Shown here piece after piece: positions 42,293 to 51,937 of a stretch of 64,000 nt of DNA (positions are counted from its first letter, which is position 1; every line of letters begins with the position of its first letter). This stretch comes from Acidovorax radicis (lineage in GTDB: Bacteria > Pseudomonadota > Gammaproteobacteria > Burkholderiales > Burkholderiaceae_C): the NCBI RefSeq assembly GCF_020510705.1, contig NZ_CP075184.1, forward strand, positions 4,278,001 through 4,342,000, read 5' to 3'. Under the pieces are notes generated by a model, which worked only from the letters and a program-made list of their open reading frames with translations, did no database searches and was not told where the DNA came from. The translations under genes were made by a program, and so were the position numbers.

Positions 42293-42792
42293 GGCACAGC
42301 GGGAGATTCGGTCACCGATTCGGTGACATCGGCCAGCGGAGCCCCTGTGAGGCGCTCAAGATCTGCTGGCGAGAGCGGGAACACCGCGTGCGGATGGCCC
42401 GCTGCGGCCCACAGTACCTCAAAGCGCAGCAGCTCGCGGTCAATCAACACCACACCGGGCATGGCATGGGCAAGCGGCGCCACACCGCCAATCGAGAACC
42501 CGGTGCGTGCCTTCACAAATTCGGCATCTGCCCGGCCGATCTTGCCCACCAGGGCCTCCACTTTTCGCTCATCCACGCGGCGGTCGCCTGACGCAATGAC
42601 CAACACGGCCGCATCGTCGCCTTTGCGTCGAAAGATGATGCTCTTGGCCACCTGACCGACCTCAATATCCAGCGCATCGGCCGCCTGGCGCGCTGTGCGT
42701 GCCGCATCGTCGAGCATTTGCGGTGGGTGAGGATGGCCAAGGGCCTGCAATTGTGCGGCAACGCGCTGCACGGTGTCTGGCAAGGGCTTCAT
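42289..42792 (-). CDS. YbaK/EbsC-type aminoacyl-tRNA deacylase
   Basis: The 167-residue single-domain protein belongs to the YbaK/ProX superfamily that hydrolyses mischarged aminoacyl-tRNA. The active-site lysine region is EVGQVAKSIIFRRKGDD, then VIASGDRRVDERKVEALVG and GFSIGGVAPLAHA. Specificity (Cys- or Ala-tRNA-Pro) cannot be read directly. It is first in the set YbaK-DUF1289-isomerase with 4- and 2-base junctions. Confidence 0.9.
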   Translation of the reverse strand: MKPLPDTVQRVAAQLQALGHPHPPQMLDDAARTARQAADALDIEVGQVAKSIIFRRKGDDAAVLVIASGDRRVDERKVEALVGKIGRADAEFVKARTGFSIGGVAPLAHAMPGVVLIDRELLRFEVLWAAAGHPHAVFPLSPADLERLTGAPLADVTESVTESPAVP

Positions 42793-42928
42793 GAGGTGCG
42801 GAAGAGATACAGGGGTTTATAGGCTGGCGGACGGTGCAGCGCTGAGCGCACCCACCCGCTTTCGTCGCCCCCTTTTACCGGATTTTCCGACGGCTGGCCA
42901 AACGCCGAAAAAAACGGGCGCAAAAACG

Positions 42929-42975
42929 CAAAAAGCCTCGCTCCCCTTGGAGGGGATGCGAGGCCTTTTTCTTTT
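42929..42975. terminator. Terminator of the porin gene
   Basis: AAAAAGCCTCGC pairs with GCGAGGCCTTTTT apart from one bulge, with an inner hairpin TCCCC/GGGGA. It has A-runs on the left and T-runs on the right and lies about 45 bases beyond the porin stop. Confidence 0.85.
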
Positions 42976-43019
42976 GAACTTAACTCTCAGCCCACCAGGT
43001 TGCTGAGATCAAACTTCCA

Positions 43020-43979
43020 TTAGAAGTTGTGGCGAATGCCCACTGCCACGGAGCTGAAATCAGCACCAGCAACGTTGGACATGTAAGCCGCATTGCGGCT
43101 GTTGTTCACGTGGGTATAGTAACCATAAACCTTGGTGCGCTTGCTCAGGTTGTAGTTGTAGCCCAAGGTGTACTGCGTTGCATCGCTGTCGTTCACGTTC
43201 TTGTACTCGCCAGCACGGCCGACGTTCACGTGGAATTCCGAAGCGCCCAGGTTATAGGCACCAGCCAGACGGAACGTGTTGCGCTTGCCTCCATTCAGCA
43301 CGTAAGCATCTTCGTCACGCTGGATGTAACCACCCACAGCAAAAGCGCCGAAGGTGTACAGAGCGCGCACTGCGAACTGGTTCACGTCGCCTTGCTTGGA
43401 GTAGCCAGCGCCCAGAGCCAGAGGGCCCATGTTGTAGTTGGCAGCCAGGTCAAACGCGTTCTTGCCGCCCACCGCTTGCTCGTGCAGAGCCACGGCAGCG
43501 TCAACCGTCAGGCCACCGAACGTGGGCGTGCGGTAAGCGATCTTGTTGGCATCGGGCATCACATAGGCGTAGAACGCATCGGACGACGAGCCGGTATCAT
43601 GGTTGTGCATGCTGACGTAGTCAGCGGTTGCGTAGTAGGACTCGGCAGTGAAACGACCCAGGCGCACAGCACCAAAATTGCCCGACAGGTTCACTTCGCT
43701 TTGACGACCGAAGAAGGTCGCTGCCGAAGCACCGGTGTCAGAGTTGAAACCGCTTTCCAGTTGGAAACCAGCCTTCAGACCACCACCCAAATCTTCCGTG
43801 CCCTTGAAGCCGAAACGCGAAGAGTTGTTGTACAGACCGGTGGTCTTGACGTCGCCCACTTCTTGGCGTTCCACCGTGGTGTTCACGCGGCCATACAGCG
43901 TGACGCTGCTTTGAGCGAAAGCAGCAGTGCTGCCCAGGAGAGCCAGCACAGCCAGTGCCAAACGATTCGTCTTTTGCAT
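43020..43979 (-). CDS. Gram-negative porin (Omp32-like)
   Basis: The 319-residue outer-membrane protein has a cleaved signal (MQKTNRLALAVLALLGSTAAFA) and begins QSSVTLYGRVNTTVE, the typical porin start. It ends with the outer-membrane assembly signal GIRHNF. Internal motifs RFGFKGTEDLGGGLKAGFQ and GRQSEVNLSGNFGAVRLGRF mark the 16-stranded trimeric porins of Burkholderiales. ATG 43979 has AAGGA upstream. Strong terminator downstream suggests high monocistronic expression. Confidence 0.96.
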   Translation of the reverse strand: MQKTNRLALAVLALLGSTAAFAQSSVTLYGRVNTTVERQEVGDVKTTGLYNNSSRFGFKGTEDLGGGLKAGFQLESGFNSDTGASAATFFGRQSEVNLSGNFGAVRLGRFTAESYYATADYVSMHNHDTGSSSDAFYAYVMPDANKIAYRTPTFGGLTVDAAVALHEQAVGGKNAFDLAANYNMGPLALGAGYSKQGDVNQFAVRALYTFGAFAVGGYIQRDEDAYVLNGGKRNTFRLAGAYNLGASEFHVNVGRAGEYKNVNDSDATQYTLGYNYNLSKRTKVYGYYTHVNNSRNAAYMSNVAGADFSSVAVGIRHNF

Positions 43980-44326
43980 GAGATTTCCTTTTATGCTTTT
44001 ATCTATCAAGGGGTGGTGATGTCTCGGCTTGGTCGGGGTGTCCGCCACGGCCGATACAAACCTACCTGAATTTTATGTAACCGTGACTGGCTCACGCCAG
44101 TTGAATCGCTCCACCTTTTACAATTTATGCACAAAAGCAACACCATCAGCAGCCCTTCTACCCGAAGCGCCGCTCTTATGGAAATGCGAAACCAACGACA
44201 ACGAGGCGTCTTCTTTTACGCAAATCTCCGCAAGCACGACATGCCCTGCTTAACCGAGCGGTAGCTCATCCACTCAGGCCGCATCGCCGGCAGCAGCTGA
44301 AATCACGCACTGAACAACCCGAACGT
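43980..44326. other. Intergenic region upstream of the porin
   Basis: The 347-base gap should hold the porin promoter; an AT-rich TAAAAT-like box (minus strand, near 44070-44077) is a candidate -10. Beside it ACTGGC (44086-44091) and GCCAGT (44096-44101) form a perfect 6-bp inverted repeat that could be an operator. No gene or tRNA is seen. Confidence 0.4.
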
Positions 44327-45241
44327 TCAGCCCGCGCGTTTGGTCAGCAAGGCATTGGCAGCGCGGGAGTTGGGCTTGCGGCCCAGGAAATCGCTGATGT
44401 ACGCGCCCACGTCGATGAGCTTGTCGAGGTCGATGCCCGTCTCGATGCCCATGCCCTGCAGCATGTACACCACGTCTTCGGTGGCCACATTGCCGGTGGC
44501 TCCCTTGGCATAGGGGCAGCCGCCCAGCCCGGCCACGGACGACTGGAAGTTCCACACGCCCAGCTCCAGCGCGGCCAGCGTGTTGGACAGCGCCTGCCCG
44601 TAGGTGTCATGAAAGTGGCCCGACACGTCGTCGATACCGAAATGCTGCAGCGTCGCCTCCAGCGCCTTCTGCACCTTGCGCGGCGTGCCCACGCCGATGG
44701 TGTCGGCCACGTCCACGCGCTGCACGCCAATGCCCTTGAGCAGGCCCGCCAGGTACGCCACGCGCTCAGGGGCAATATCGCCTTCGTACGGGCAGCCCAC
44801 GGTGCAGCTCATGGCGCCGCGCACACGGATGCCTGCTGCCAGCGCGGCCTGCACCACGGGAGCAAAGCGCTCGATGCTCTCGGCAATGCTGCAGTTGATG
44901 TTGCGCTGGCTGAAGGCCTCGCTGGCCGAGCCGAACACCACGATCTCGTCGGGCTTATCAAGCACGGCTGCCTCAAAACCCTTGAGGTTGGGCGTGAGCA
45001 CCGAGTACGCCACACCCGGCTGGCGCGCGATGCCGCTCATCACCTCGTGGTTGTCGCCCATCTGCGGCACCCATTTGGGCGACACGTAGCTGGTGACCTC
45101 AATCTCCTGCAGCCCCGCCGCTTGCAGGCGGTGCACCAGCTCCACCTTGACGGCGGCGGGCACGGGGGTTTTCTCGTTCTGCAGGCCGTCGCGGGGGCCC
45201 ACATCAATGAGCCGCACGCGAGAGGGAATGGAGGAAATCAT
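44327..45241 (-). CDS. liuE: Hydroxymethylglutaryl-CoA lyase
   Basis: The 304-residue enzyme cleaves HMG-CoA to acetyl-CoA and acetoacetate, the last step of leucine breakdown. Motifs are VGPRDGLQNEK, EVTSYVSPKWVPQM, the metal site GHFHDTYGQAL and the active-site cysteine loop SVAGLGGCPYAKGATGN. The start is ATG 45241; the codon at 45253 is TTG. It is the last gene of the minus-strand catabolic cluster, after ghrA. Confidence 0.96.
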   Translation of the reverse strand: MISSIPSRVRLIDVGPRDGLQNEKTPVPAAVKVELVHRLQAAGLQEIEVTSYVSPKWVPQMGDNHEVMSGIARQPGVAYSVLTPNLKGFEAAVLDKPDEIVVFGSASEAFSQRNINCSIAESIERFAPVVQAALAAGIRVRGAMSCTVGCPYEGDIAPERVAYLAGLLKGIGVQRVDVADTIGVGTPRKVQKALEATLQHFGIDDVSGHFHDTYGQALSNTLAALELGVWNFQSSVAGLGGCPYAKGATGNVATEDVVYMLQGMGIETGIDLDKLIDVGAYISDFLGRKPNSRAANALLTKRAG

Positions 45242-45279
45242 GGAAAGCCTCAAAGGGTTGAAAGCACGCGAAAGCAGTC

Positions 45280-46200
45280 TCAGTAGCCGCGTGCAGGGTT
45301 GACGATGCCCGCCACCACCTCGCCCCGCTGCAGTGCCGCCATCTTGCGTGCGATCTGCGCAATGCTCTCGTCGCGCAGCGTGCGCGCCGAGGTGTGCGGG
45401 GTGATGGTGATGCGGGGGTGGTTCCAGAACGCGTGGCCTGCGGGCAGCGGCTCGGTGCGGAATACGTCGAGCGTGGCGCCGGCCACATGGCCGCTGGCTA
45501 TGGCGGCAAGCAGGTCTTCATCCACCAGGTGCGCACCGCGCGCCACGTTGATCACGTAGGCGCCGGGCAACAGGCGGCCCAGTGTGTCCTTGTTGATGAC
45601 GTCGACAGTGTCAGGTGTGAGGGGCAGCAGGTTGACCAGCACGCGGCTGGCGGCAAGAAAGTCGTTGAACTGGTCCGCACCCGTGAAGGCGCGCACGCCA
45701 TCGATCGCCTTAGGGCTGCGGCTCCAGCCGTTGATGGGGAAGTCAAACTGCGCCAGCGCCTTGGCCACGCGCTCGCCCAGCACGCCCAGGCCCATCACGC
45801 CGATGGGGTAATCGCTGCGCATGCGGGGCTTGCGGTAGCCCCAACGCCCGGCCGCCATGTCGGCCTCGTAACCGTCGAACTCGCGGAAATGGCGGATCAC
45901 GGCGTGGCACACATATTCGGCCATTTGCACGGCCATGCCTGCATCGTCCAGGCGCACCACCAGGGCTTGGGGCGGTAGGCGCAGCTTGAGCAGCGCATCC
46001 ACACCCGCGCCGATGTTGAACAGCGCCTTGAGGCCCGCTTGCTCGTCCATGAACTGCTGGGGCGGCGCCCAGACCACGGCGTGGTCGGCCTGCGGCGCGC
46101 CCGGTTGCCACACGGAAATATCAGCGCCGGGTAATGCGGCGGACAGGCCTTGCAGCCAGGGCTCGGCCTTGGTGTCGGTACAGCAAAAAGTGATCTTCAT
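45280..46200 (-). CDS. ghrA: Glyoxylate/hydroxypyruvate reductase A (D-2-hydroxyacid dehydrogenase)
   Basis: The 306-residue protein reduces glyoxylate or hydroxypyruvate with NADPH. It carries the NAD(P)-fold IGVMGLGVLGERVAKAL, the GhrA-type N-terminus (ITFCCTDTKAEPW), NVARGAHLVDEDLLAAI and the catalytic His region NHPRITITPHTSA. Length and motifs match GhrA more than SerA. It lies between the carboxylase alpha gene and HMG-CoA lyase with gaps of 37-38 bases. A role for it in leucine breakdown is not obvious. Confidence 0.9.
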   Translation of the reverse strand: MKITFCCTDTKAEPWLQGLSAALPGADISVWQPGAPQADHAVVWAPPQQFMDEQAGLKALFNIGAGVDALLKLRLPPQALVVRLDDAGMAVQMAEYVCHAVIRHFREFDGYEADMAAGRWGYRKPRMRSDYPIGVMGLGVLGERVAKALAQFDFPINGWSRSPKAIDGVRAFTGADQFNDFLAASRVLVNLLPLTPDTVDVINKDTLGRLLPGAYVINVARGAHLVDEDLLAAIASGHVAGATLDVFRTEPLPAGHAFWNHPRITITPHTSARTLRDESIAQIARKMAALQRGEVVAGIVNPARGY

Positions 46201-46237
46201 GGCTGCCGAGCGTACAGCGCCCTGCCGCTACGTGCTG

Positions 46238-48277
46238 TCACGCAGCGGAAAGCTTGAGCAGCTCTGCCCCTTCGGTCACCTGGTCGCCGGGCGCGTACAG
46301 CAGCTCCTGCACCACACCGTCGGCCGGGGCGGCAATGGTGTGCTCCATCTTCATGGCTTCCATCACCGCCAGCGGTTGGCCCTTGGTCACGGCGTCGCCC
46401 GCCTTCACGGCAAACGACACGACCTTGCCGGGCATGGGGGCCGTGAGGCGCCCGCCTTCGGCCGCTGCCTCGCCCGCATGGGCCAGCAGGTCGATGGCGG
46501 TGATCTGCGTGGCGCCCAGCGGGGTGAATATGTGGTCCACCTCGCCCTGCGCATACACGGCAGCGCGGGTGCGCTGGCCGGCAAACTGCAGCTCAATGCC
46601 GTCGGCCCGCGCAGAAAACACCAGCGGCCCGGCCGCGGCAGCATCGCCTTCGCCCACGGCCAAGTGCAGATTGCCGCCACGCTCATAAGTCAGCAGCGCC
46701 TTGGCGTGCTCGCCACCAAATTCGAATTCAAAGCGGCGCTGCACCACGCCATGCGTGTGGAACCCGTCGCGGCGGCTGAACGGGTCCACGCCTTCGCTGG
46801 CGCGCTCGTGCAGCAGGGTCTGCGCCACGGCAGCGGCAGCGGCCAGCGGCAGGCCCACGGGCTCCTGGTGGAACAGCACGGCCTGCTCGCGCGGGATGAG
46901 CGCGGTGTCCAGTTGCGCCTTGGCAAACGCATCGGTGCGCGCCACGCGGCGCAAAAACTGCACATTGGTTGCCAGGCCCACGATGTGGGTCTGCGCCAGC
47001 GCTTCATCCAGACGCGCCAGCGCCTGCTCGCGCGTGTCGCCGTGCACGATGAGCTTGGCCACCATGGAGTCGTAGAACGGGCTGATCGCATCGCCCTGGC
47101 GCACGCCGGAGTCGACGCGCACCGCGACACCCGTGTCGCTCCCATTCGCGCGTTCGAAGGTCACACACTCGGGCAGCGAATACACATTGAGCGCGCCGGT
47201 GGCGGGCAGAAAGTTGTTGTCGGGGTTCTCGGCGCAAATGCGCGCCTCGATGGCGTGGCCGTGGATGCGCAGATCTTCCTGCTTCAGTGGCAGCGGTTCG
47301 CCAGAGGCCACACGCAACTGCCACTCCACCAGGTCCAGGCCGGTGATAGCCTCGGTCACGGGGTGCTCCACTTGCAGGCGCGTGTTCATTTCCATGAAGT
47401 AGAACTTCATCTGCTCGGGCGCGTCGTAGCCGCCGGGCTGCTCGACGATGAACTCCACCGTGCCCGCGCCCACGTAGTTCACCGCCCGCGCGGCAGCCAC
47501 CGCAGCCTCGCCCATGCGGGCGCGCAGCTCGGCCGTCATGCCTGGCGCAGGCGCTTCCTCCAGCACCTTCTGGTGGCGGCGCTGCACGGAGCAGTCGCGC
47601 TCGAACAGGTACACGCAGTTGCCGTGCGTGTCGCCAAACACCTGGATCTCAATGTGGCGCGGGCGCTGCACGTATTTCTCCACCAGCACCGCGTCGTCAC
47701 CAAAGCTGTTGATGGCCTCGCGCTTGCACGACTCGAGCGCCGCCGCAAAGTCCTCGGCCTTGTCCACCGCGCGCATGCCCTTGCCACCGCCGCCCGCGCT
47801 GGCCTTGATGAGCACCGGGTAGCCAATGCGGTCGGCCTCGCGTTGCAGCAGCGCCGGGTCCTGGTCAGCGCCGTGGTAGCCCGGCACCAGGGGCACCTGG
47901 GCCTGCTCCATAAGGCGCTTGGACTCGGCCTTCAGGCCCATCGCATTGATGGCGCTGGCGGGGGGGCCGATGAAGACCAGGCCTGCGTCGGCACAGGCCT
48001 TGGCGAAGTCTTCGTTCTCGCTCAGGAAGCCGTAGCCCGGGTGGATGGCTTGCGCGCCCGTCGCTTTGGCAGCGGCAATGATGCGCTCCCAGCGCAGGTA
48101 GCTGTCCTTGGGCGCGCTGCCGCCGATGTGCACGGCTTCGTCGCAGACGGCCACGTGCTTGGCCTGGGCGTCGGCATCGGAGTACACGGCGACGGTTTTC
48201 ACGCCCAGGCGCTTGGCGGTCGCGGCCACACGGCAAGCGATCTCACCCCGGTTTGCAATCAAAATTTTTGTAAACAT
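46238..48277 (-). CDS. liuD: Methylcrotonyl-CoA carboxylase, biotin-containing alpha subunit
   Basis: The 679-residue protein has biotin carboxylase domains (ILIANRGEIACRVAATAKRL, the ATP-grasp loop KASAGGGGKGMRAV, EMNTRLQVEHPVTE) in the first 450 residues and a C-terminal biotinyl domain with the biotin-lysine motif AVMEAMKMEHTI near residue 645. Acetyl-, propionyl- and methylcrotonyl-CoA enzymes share this plan; the cluster (liuB, liuC, liuE) argues for methylcrotonyl-CoA. Its ATG directly follows the DUF4126 stop (TAAATG). Confidence 0.95.
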   Translation of the reverse strand: MFTKILIANRGEIACRVAATAKRLGVKTVAVYSDADAQAKHVAVCDEAVHIGGSAPKDSYLRWERIIAAAKATGAQAIHPGYGFLSENEDFAKACADAGLVFIGPPASAINAMGLKAESKRLMEQAQVPLVPGYHGADQDPALLQREADRIGYPVLIKASAGGGGKGMRAVDKAEDFAAALESCKREAINSFGDDAVLVEKYVQRPRHIEIQVFGDTHGNCVYLFERDCSVQRRHQKVLEEAPAPGMTAELRARMGEAAVAAARAVNYVGAGTVEFIVEQPGGYDAPEQMKFYFMEMNTRLQVEHPVTEAITGLDLVEWQLRVASGEPLPLKQEDLRIHGHAIEARICAENPDNNFLPATGALNVYSLPECVTFERANGSDTGVAVRVDSGVRQGDAISPFYDSMVAKLIVHGDTREQALARLDEALAQTHIVGLATNVQFLRRVARTDAFAKAQLDTALIPREQAVLFHQEPVGLPLAAAAAVAQTLLHERASEGVDPFSRRDGFHTHGVVQRRFEFEFGGEHAKALLTYERGGNLHLAVGEGDAAAAGPLVFSARADGIELQFAGQRTRAAVYAQGEVDHIFTPLGATQITAIDLLAHAGEAAAEGGRLTAPMPGKVVSFAVKAGDAVTKGQPLAVMEAMKMEHTIAAPADGVVQELLYAPGDQVTEGAELLKLSAA

Positions 48278-48997
48278 TTAAGCCACCTTGGCAGAACCAG
48301 AAAAGAGTGAGGACAAGCGCCGCACCACGGCGCGCAAAAACTTGAACAGCACCACCAGCAGCAGCACCGACACGACCACCATCACGACCAGCGCGATACC
48401 AAACGCCACCGGGTGCTGCGTGGCCAGCCACAACACGGCCACCACCAGGCCGTCTTCAAAGAACGACATACCCCAGTTAGAAAACGGCTCGGGCGAGGTG
48501 TTGATCGCCGCGCGCGTGGTCATCTTGGTGGCCAGCGCCGTGGCCGACAGCGAGCCGCCCAGCAGCCCCGCGACGACGGCCATGGTGGCGTTGTCGGCGC
48601 CGAACACGCCGTACGCCAAGGCAGCGCCAGCGGGTACGCGGATGAAGGCGTGGATGGCGTCCCAGGCGCTGTCCACCCAGGGCACCTTGTCGGCAAAAAA
48701 CTCCACCATCAGCATGCAGCCGCTGACCAGCAGCACCAGCGGGTGCTGCAGCATGGCCAGGCCGGGGGGCAGGGGCATCCAGCCCAGCACGCCCATCATG
48801 CCGACGAGGAACACCACGGCGTACAGCCGAAAGCCGCTGGCCCAGCCCAGTGCGGCGGCCAGCGCCAGCAGGCTGGGCATGTCGAGTTTTGCAGTTGCTG
48901 TGGCCGCCGCGTCGCCCACGGCGCGCGCAGTGCCGCCATCCACATGCAGCCCCAGCGTGTGGAGCCACTGCACGATGTTGAACCAGAGGGTGTCCAT
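48278..48997 (-). CDS. DUF4126 membrane protein
   Basis: The 239-residue protein has five or six membrane segments (LLALAAALGWASGFRLYAV, HPLVLLVSGCMLMVEFF, ATMAVVAGLLGGSLSATAL, LWLATQHPVAFGIALVVMVV) and the DUF4126 hallmark GFRLYAVVFLVG. Function unknown. It is embedded between the enoyl-CoA hydratase and carboxylase genes with gaps of 12 and 0 bases, so it is co-transcribed with leucine catabolism. Confidence 0.87.
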   Translation of the reverse strand: MDTLWFNIVQWLHTLGLHVDGGTARAVGDAAATATAKLDMPSLLALAAALGWASGFRLYAVVFLVGMMGVLGWMPLPPGLAMLQHPLVLLVSGCMLMVEFFADKVPWVDSAWDAIHAFIRVPAGAALAYGVFGADNATMAVVAGLLGGSLSATALATKMTTRAAINTSPEPFSNWGMSFFEDGLVVAVLWLATQHPVAFGIALVVMVVVSVLLLVVLFKFLRAVVRRLSSLFSGSAKVA

Positions 48998-49009
48998 GGC
49001 CGGTACCGA

Positions 49010-49792
49010 TCAGCCCAACCAGTTCGGCTTGCGCTTGTTCAAGAAAGACTGCACGCCTTCCTTGCCCTCGTCACTGGCGCGGATGTCGGCAATGCCCTGC
49101 ACGGTGGCGGCGATCAGGCCTGCGTTGATCTCGCGCTCTGCCACATCCATCACCAGCTTCTTGCACACGCGCACGGCGTTGGGGCTGGCGGTGGTCAGGG
49201 CTTTGAGCAGCTCATCGACCTTGGCATCGAGCTGGTCTGCGGCCACCACTTCATGCACGAAGCCGATGCGCAGCGCCTCGGCGGCATCAAAGCGCTCGGC
49301 GGTGAGGAAATACCGGTGCGCCGCGCGTGCGCCCATGGCGCGGATCACATAGGGGCTGATGGTGGCGGGGATGAGGCCCAGCTTCACTTCGCTGAGGCAA
49401 AAACCCGTCGTGTCCACCGCCACGGCCATATCGCACGCGGCCACCAGGCCCATGCCGCCCGCATACACATCGCCCTGCACGCGTGCCACCGTGGGCTTGG
49501 GGCATTCGTAGATCACACGCAGCATCTCGGCCAGCTTGCCTGCGTCGGCGATGTTCTCGTCACGCGTGTAGTCGGCCATGCGGCGCATCCAGTTCAGGTT
49601 GGCGCCTGCACAGAACGCGGGCCCCTCGGCCGCCAGCACCACGGCGCGCACATCGGCGCGGCTGCCCACGTCGGTGAAGGCCGCGGTAATCTCGGCAATG
49701 ACTTCGTCGCTGAAGGCGTTGCGAATCTCGGGCTGCGTGAGCGTGATGCGCGCCACCGCGCCGGTTTGGGTGATGGACAGGTTCTGGCTCAT
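49010..49792 (-). CDS. liuC: Enoyl-CoA hydratase/isomerase (probable methylglutaconyl-CoA hydratase)
   Basis: The 260-residue crotonase-fold protein shows the oxyanion-hole stretches AAEGPAFCAGANLNWMRRM and VQGDVYAGGMGLVAACDMAV and the catalytic glutamate region LSEVKLGLIPATISPYV. The NWMRRM motif is typical of methylglutaconyl-CoA hydratase. ATG 49792 overlaps the dinB-family stop by 4 bases. Confidence 0.93.
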   Translation of the reverse strand: MSQNLSITQTGAVARITLTQPEIRNAFSDEVIAEITAAFTDVGSRADVRAVVLAAEGPAFCAGANLNWMRRMADYTRDENIADAGKLAEMLRVIYECPKPTVARVQGDVYAGGMGLVAACDMAVAVDTTGFCLSEVKLGLIPATISPYVIRAMGARAAHRYFLTAERFDAAEALRIGFVHEVVAADQLDAKVDELLKALTTASPNAVRVCKKLVMDVAEREINAGLIAATVQGIADIRASDEGKEGVQSFLNKRKPNWLG

Positions 49793-50298
49793 GGCTTGGA
49801 CGGGTTTTGCAAGAAGTAGACGAAGTCCAGCTCGGGGCAGGGCTGGCCCAGCGCGGTCAATGCCGCAGTGATCTGGCCCCGGTGGTGCGTGCCGTGGTTG
49901 AACACATGCGCCAGCGTGGCCGCAAACGGCAGCGATGCCGCCGTGCCGCGCATGGTGGTGTAGTCGAGCGTGCCGCTCCAGCGGTCGGGCTTGAACGAGG
50001 CGATCAGCGGCGCCCAACGGGCAGCGCCTTCACGCAGCCGGGCATCGAGCTGCGCGCGGTCGGTCTCCACCTCGGAATCCAGCGCCACCTTGGGCGAGAT
50101 GCCTTCGGCAAAGCGCACAAACCACAGATGGTGCTCACCCACCAGCAGGTGGTTTAGCGTGCCGTGAATGCTGTGGAAGAACAGGCCCGCATCGCGCCGG
50201 TAGTCATCCTCGGGCAGCGCCCGCACGGCATCGAGCACGCGCGCCGTGGCCCACACGTTGTAGCGCGCAAGCTGGGTGAAGTGGGCAACAGCGTCCAT
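49789..50298 (-). CDS. DinB-family protein
   Basis: The 169-residue four-helix-bundle protein has the three-histidine metal site of the DinB/YfiT fold: FHSIHGTLNHLLVGEHHLW near residue 45 and FNHGTHHRGQITAAL near 135. Members are thiol-dependent metalloenzymes, often S-transferases using bacillithiol, mycothiol or glutathione, or of unknown activity. It sits between liuB (17 bases) and liuC (4-base overlap), so it is translated with the catabolic operon. Confidence 0.9.
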   Translation of the reverse strand: MDAVAHFTQLARYNVWATARVLDAVRALPEDDYRRDAGLFFHSIHGTLNHLLVGEHHLWFVRFAEGISPKVALDSEVETDRAQLDARLREGAARWAPLIASFKPDRWSGTLDYTTMRGTAASLPFAATLAHVFNHGTHHRGQITAALTALGQPCPELDFVYFLQNPSKP

Positions 50299-50315
50299 GG
50301 CAGCTCCCGGCGCGG

Positions 50316-51923
50316 TTACATGCGGAACAGGCCGAACTTGGTGTCTTCGATCGGCGCGTTGCGCGTGGCGGCCAGGCCCAGGGCCAGCACGCGGCGGGTG
50401 TCGGCGGGGTCGATCACGCCGTCGTCCCACAGGCGGGCCGTGGCGTAGTAGGGGTGGCCCTGGTCTTCGTATTGGCGGCGGATGGGGGCCTTGAAGGCTT
50501 CTTCTTCCTCCATGCTCCACTGCCCGCCTTTGCCCTCGATGCCATCGCGCTTCACGGTCGCCAGCACGCCAGCCGCCTGCTCGCCGCCCATCACGCTGAT
50601 GCGCGCGTTGGGCCACATCCACAGGAAGCGCGGCGAGTACGCCCGGCCGCACATGCCGTAGTTGCCCGCGCCAAAGCTGCCGCCGATGATGATGGTGAAC
50701 TTCGGAACACTGGCCGTGGCCACGGCCGTGACCATCTTGGCGCCGTTGCGGGCGATGCCCTCGTTCTCGTACTTGCGGCCCACCATGAAGCCGGTGATGT
50801 TCTGCAGGAACACCAGCGGCACCTTGCGCTGGCAGCACAGCTCGATGAAGTGCGCGCCCTTCAGGGCCGACTCGCTGAACAGGATGCCGTTGTTGGCGAT
50901 GATGCCGACCATCATCCCTTCAATGCGCGCAAAGCCGCAGACCAGCGTGGTGCCGTAGCGTGCCTTGAACTCGTCGAACTCGCTGCCATCGACGATGCGG
51001 GCGATGATCTCGCGCACGTCAAAGGGCTTGCGCGTGTCCACGGGGATCACGCCGTAGAGTTCTTCTGCTGCAAATTTAGGAGCTACTGGCGCTTGATCTG
51101 CGGGCGCTAGAGGCTTATTTTTATTCAAATTGTGCACCGCATTGCGTGCCAGCTGCAGCGCATGCAGGTCGTTCTGCGCCAGGTGGTCGGCCACGCCCGA
51201 CTGGCGCGTGTGCACGTCACCGCCGCCCAGGTCTTCGGCCGTGACGACCTCGCCCGTGGCGGCTTTGACCAGCGGCGGGCCACCCAAAAAGATGGTGCCC
51301 TGGTTCTTGACGATGATGGATTCATCGCTCATGGCCGGCACATAGGCGCCACCCGCCGTGCAACTGCCCATGACCACGGCGATCTGCGAGATGCCCATGG
51401 CGCTCATGTTGGCCTGGTTGAAGAAGATGCGGCCAAAGTGGTCGCGGTCGGGGAAGACCTCGTCCTGATTGGGCAGGTTGGCGCCGCCCGAATCCACCAG
51501 GTAAATGCAAGGCAGGTGGTTCTGCTGCGCCACTTCCTGCGCGCGCAGGTGCTTCTTGACGGTGAGCGGGTAATAGGTGCCTCCCTTCACCGTGGCGTCG
51601 TTGCACACGATCATGCAGTCCACACCGCTCACGCGGCCGATGCCGGCGATGAGGCCCGAGCAAGGCGCATCGTTGTTGTACATGTTCAGCGCGGCCAGCG
51701 GTGCGAGTTCGAGGAACGGCGTGCCCGGGTCCAGCAGCATTTGCACGCGCTCGCGCGGCAGCAGCTTGCCGCGTGCGGTGTGCTTGGCGCGGGCCGCCTC
51801 GCCGCCGCCCTGGGCGACCTTGTCAAGCTGGGCGCGCAGGTCATCCACCAGCGTGCGCATGGCCGCGGCGTTGGCCAGAAAGTCCGCCGAGCGGGCGTTG
51901 AGTTGGGTGTCGAGAATGGTCAT
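50316..51923 (-). CDS. liuB: Methylcrotonyl-CoA carboxylase, carboxyltransferase beta subunit
   Basis: The 535-residue protein has the two crotonase-like halves of acyl-CoA carboxyltransferases: [19 protein letters not shown] at the start, [20 protein letters not shown] and [19 protein letters not shown] in the N half, and [21 protein letters not shown] and [20 protein letters not shown] in the C half. The SGGANLPNQ loop is that of methylcrotonyl- and geranyl-CoA enzymes. Repeat copy G is read through in the linker between the halves ([17 protein letters not shown], about 265-285). ATG 51923 is used. Confidence 0.95.
   Translation of the reverse strand: MTILDTQLNARSADFLANAAAMRTLVDDLRAQLDKVAQGGGEAARAKHTARGKLLPRERVQMLLDPGTPFLELAPLAALNMYNNDAPCSGLIAGIGRVSGVDCMIVCNDATVKGGTYYPLTVKKHLRAQEVAQQNHLPCIYLVDSGGANLPNQDEVFPDRDHFGRIFFNQANMSAMGISQIAVVMGSCTAGGAYVPAMSDESIIVKNQGTIFLGGPPLVKAATGEVVTAEDLGGGDVHTRQSGVADHLAQNDLHALQLARNAVHNLNKNKPLAPADQAPVAPKFAAEELYGVIPVDTRKPFDVREIIARIVDGSEFDEFKARYGTTLVCGFARIEGMMVGIIANNGILFSESALKGAHFIELCCQRKVPLVFLQNITGFMVGRKYENEGIARNGAKMVTAVATASVPKFTIIIGGSFGAGNYGMCGRAYSPRFLWMWPNARISVMGGEQAAGVLATVKRDGIEGKGGQWSMEEEEAFKAPIRRQYEDQGHPYYATARLWDDGVIDPADTRRVLALGLAATRNAPIEDTKFGLFRM
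51070..51131 (-). repeat. Dispersed palindromic repeat, copy G (in the liuB linker)
   Basis: On the plus strand GGAGCTACTGGCGCTTGATC continues TGCGGGCGCTAGAGGCTTAT and then a T-run: the reverse of the arrangement in copies B, E, I and J. It is translated in frame on the minus strand. Confidence 0.7.
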
Positions 51924-51937
51924 ATGTTCTTGCTCTT

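Noticed and set aside
44230..44290. Possible tRNA-like stretch (GAGCGGTAGCTC)
   Set aside because: The D-arm-like bases occur without acceptor, anticodon or T arms at proper distances.
45935..48310. Plus-strand open frame of about 790 codons opposite liuD
   Set aside because: Antisense shadow of the biotin carboxylase gene; composition (His/Arg/Ala/Leu) is that of a complementary frame.
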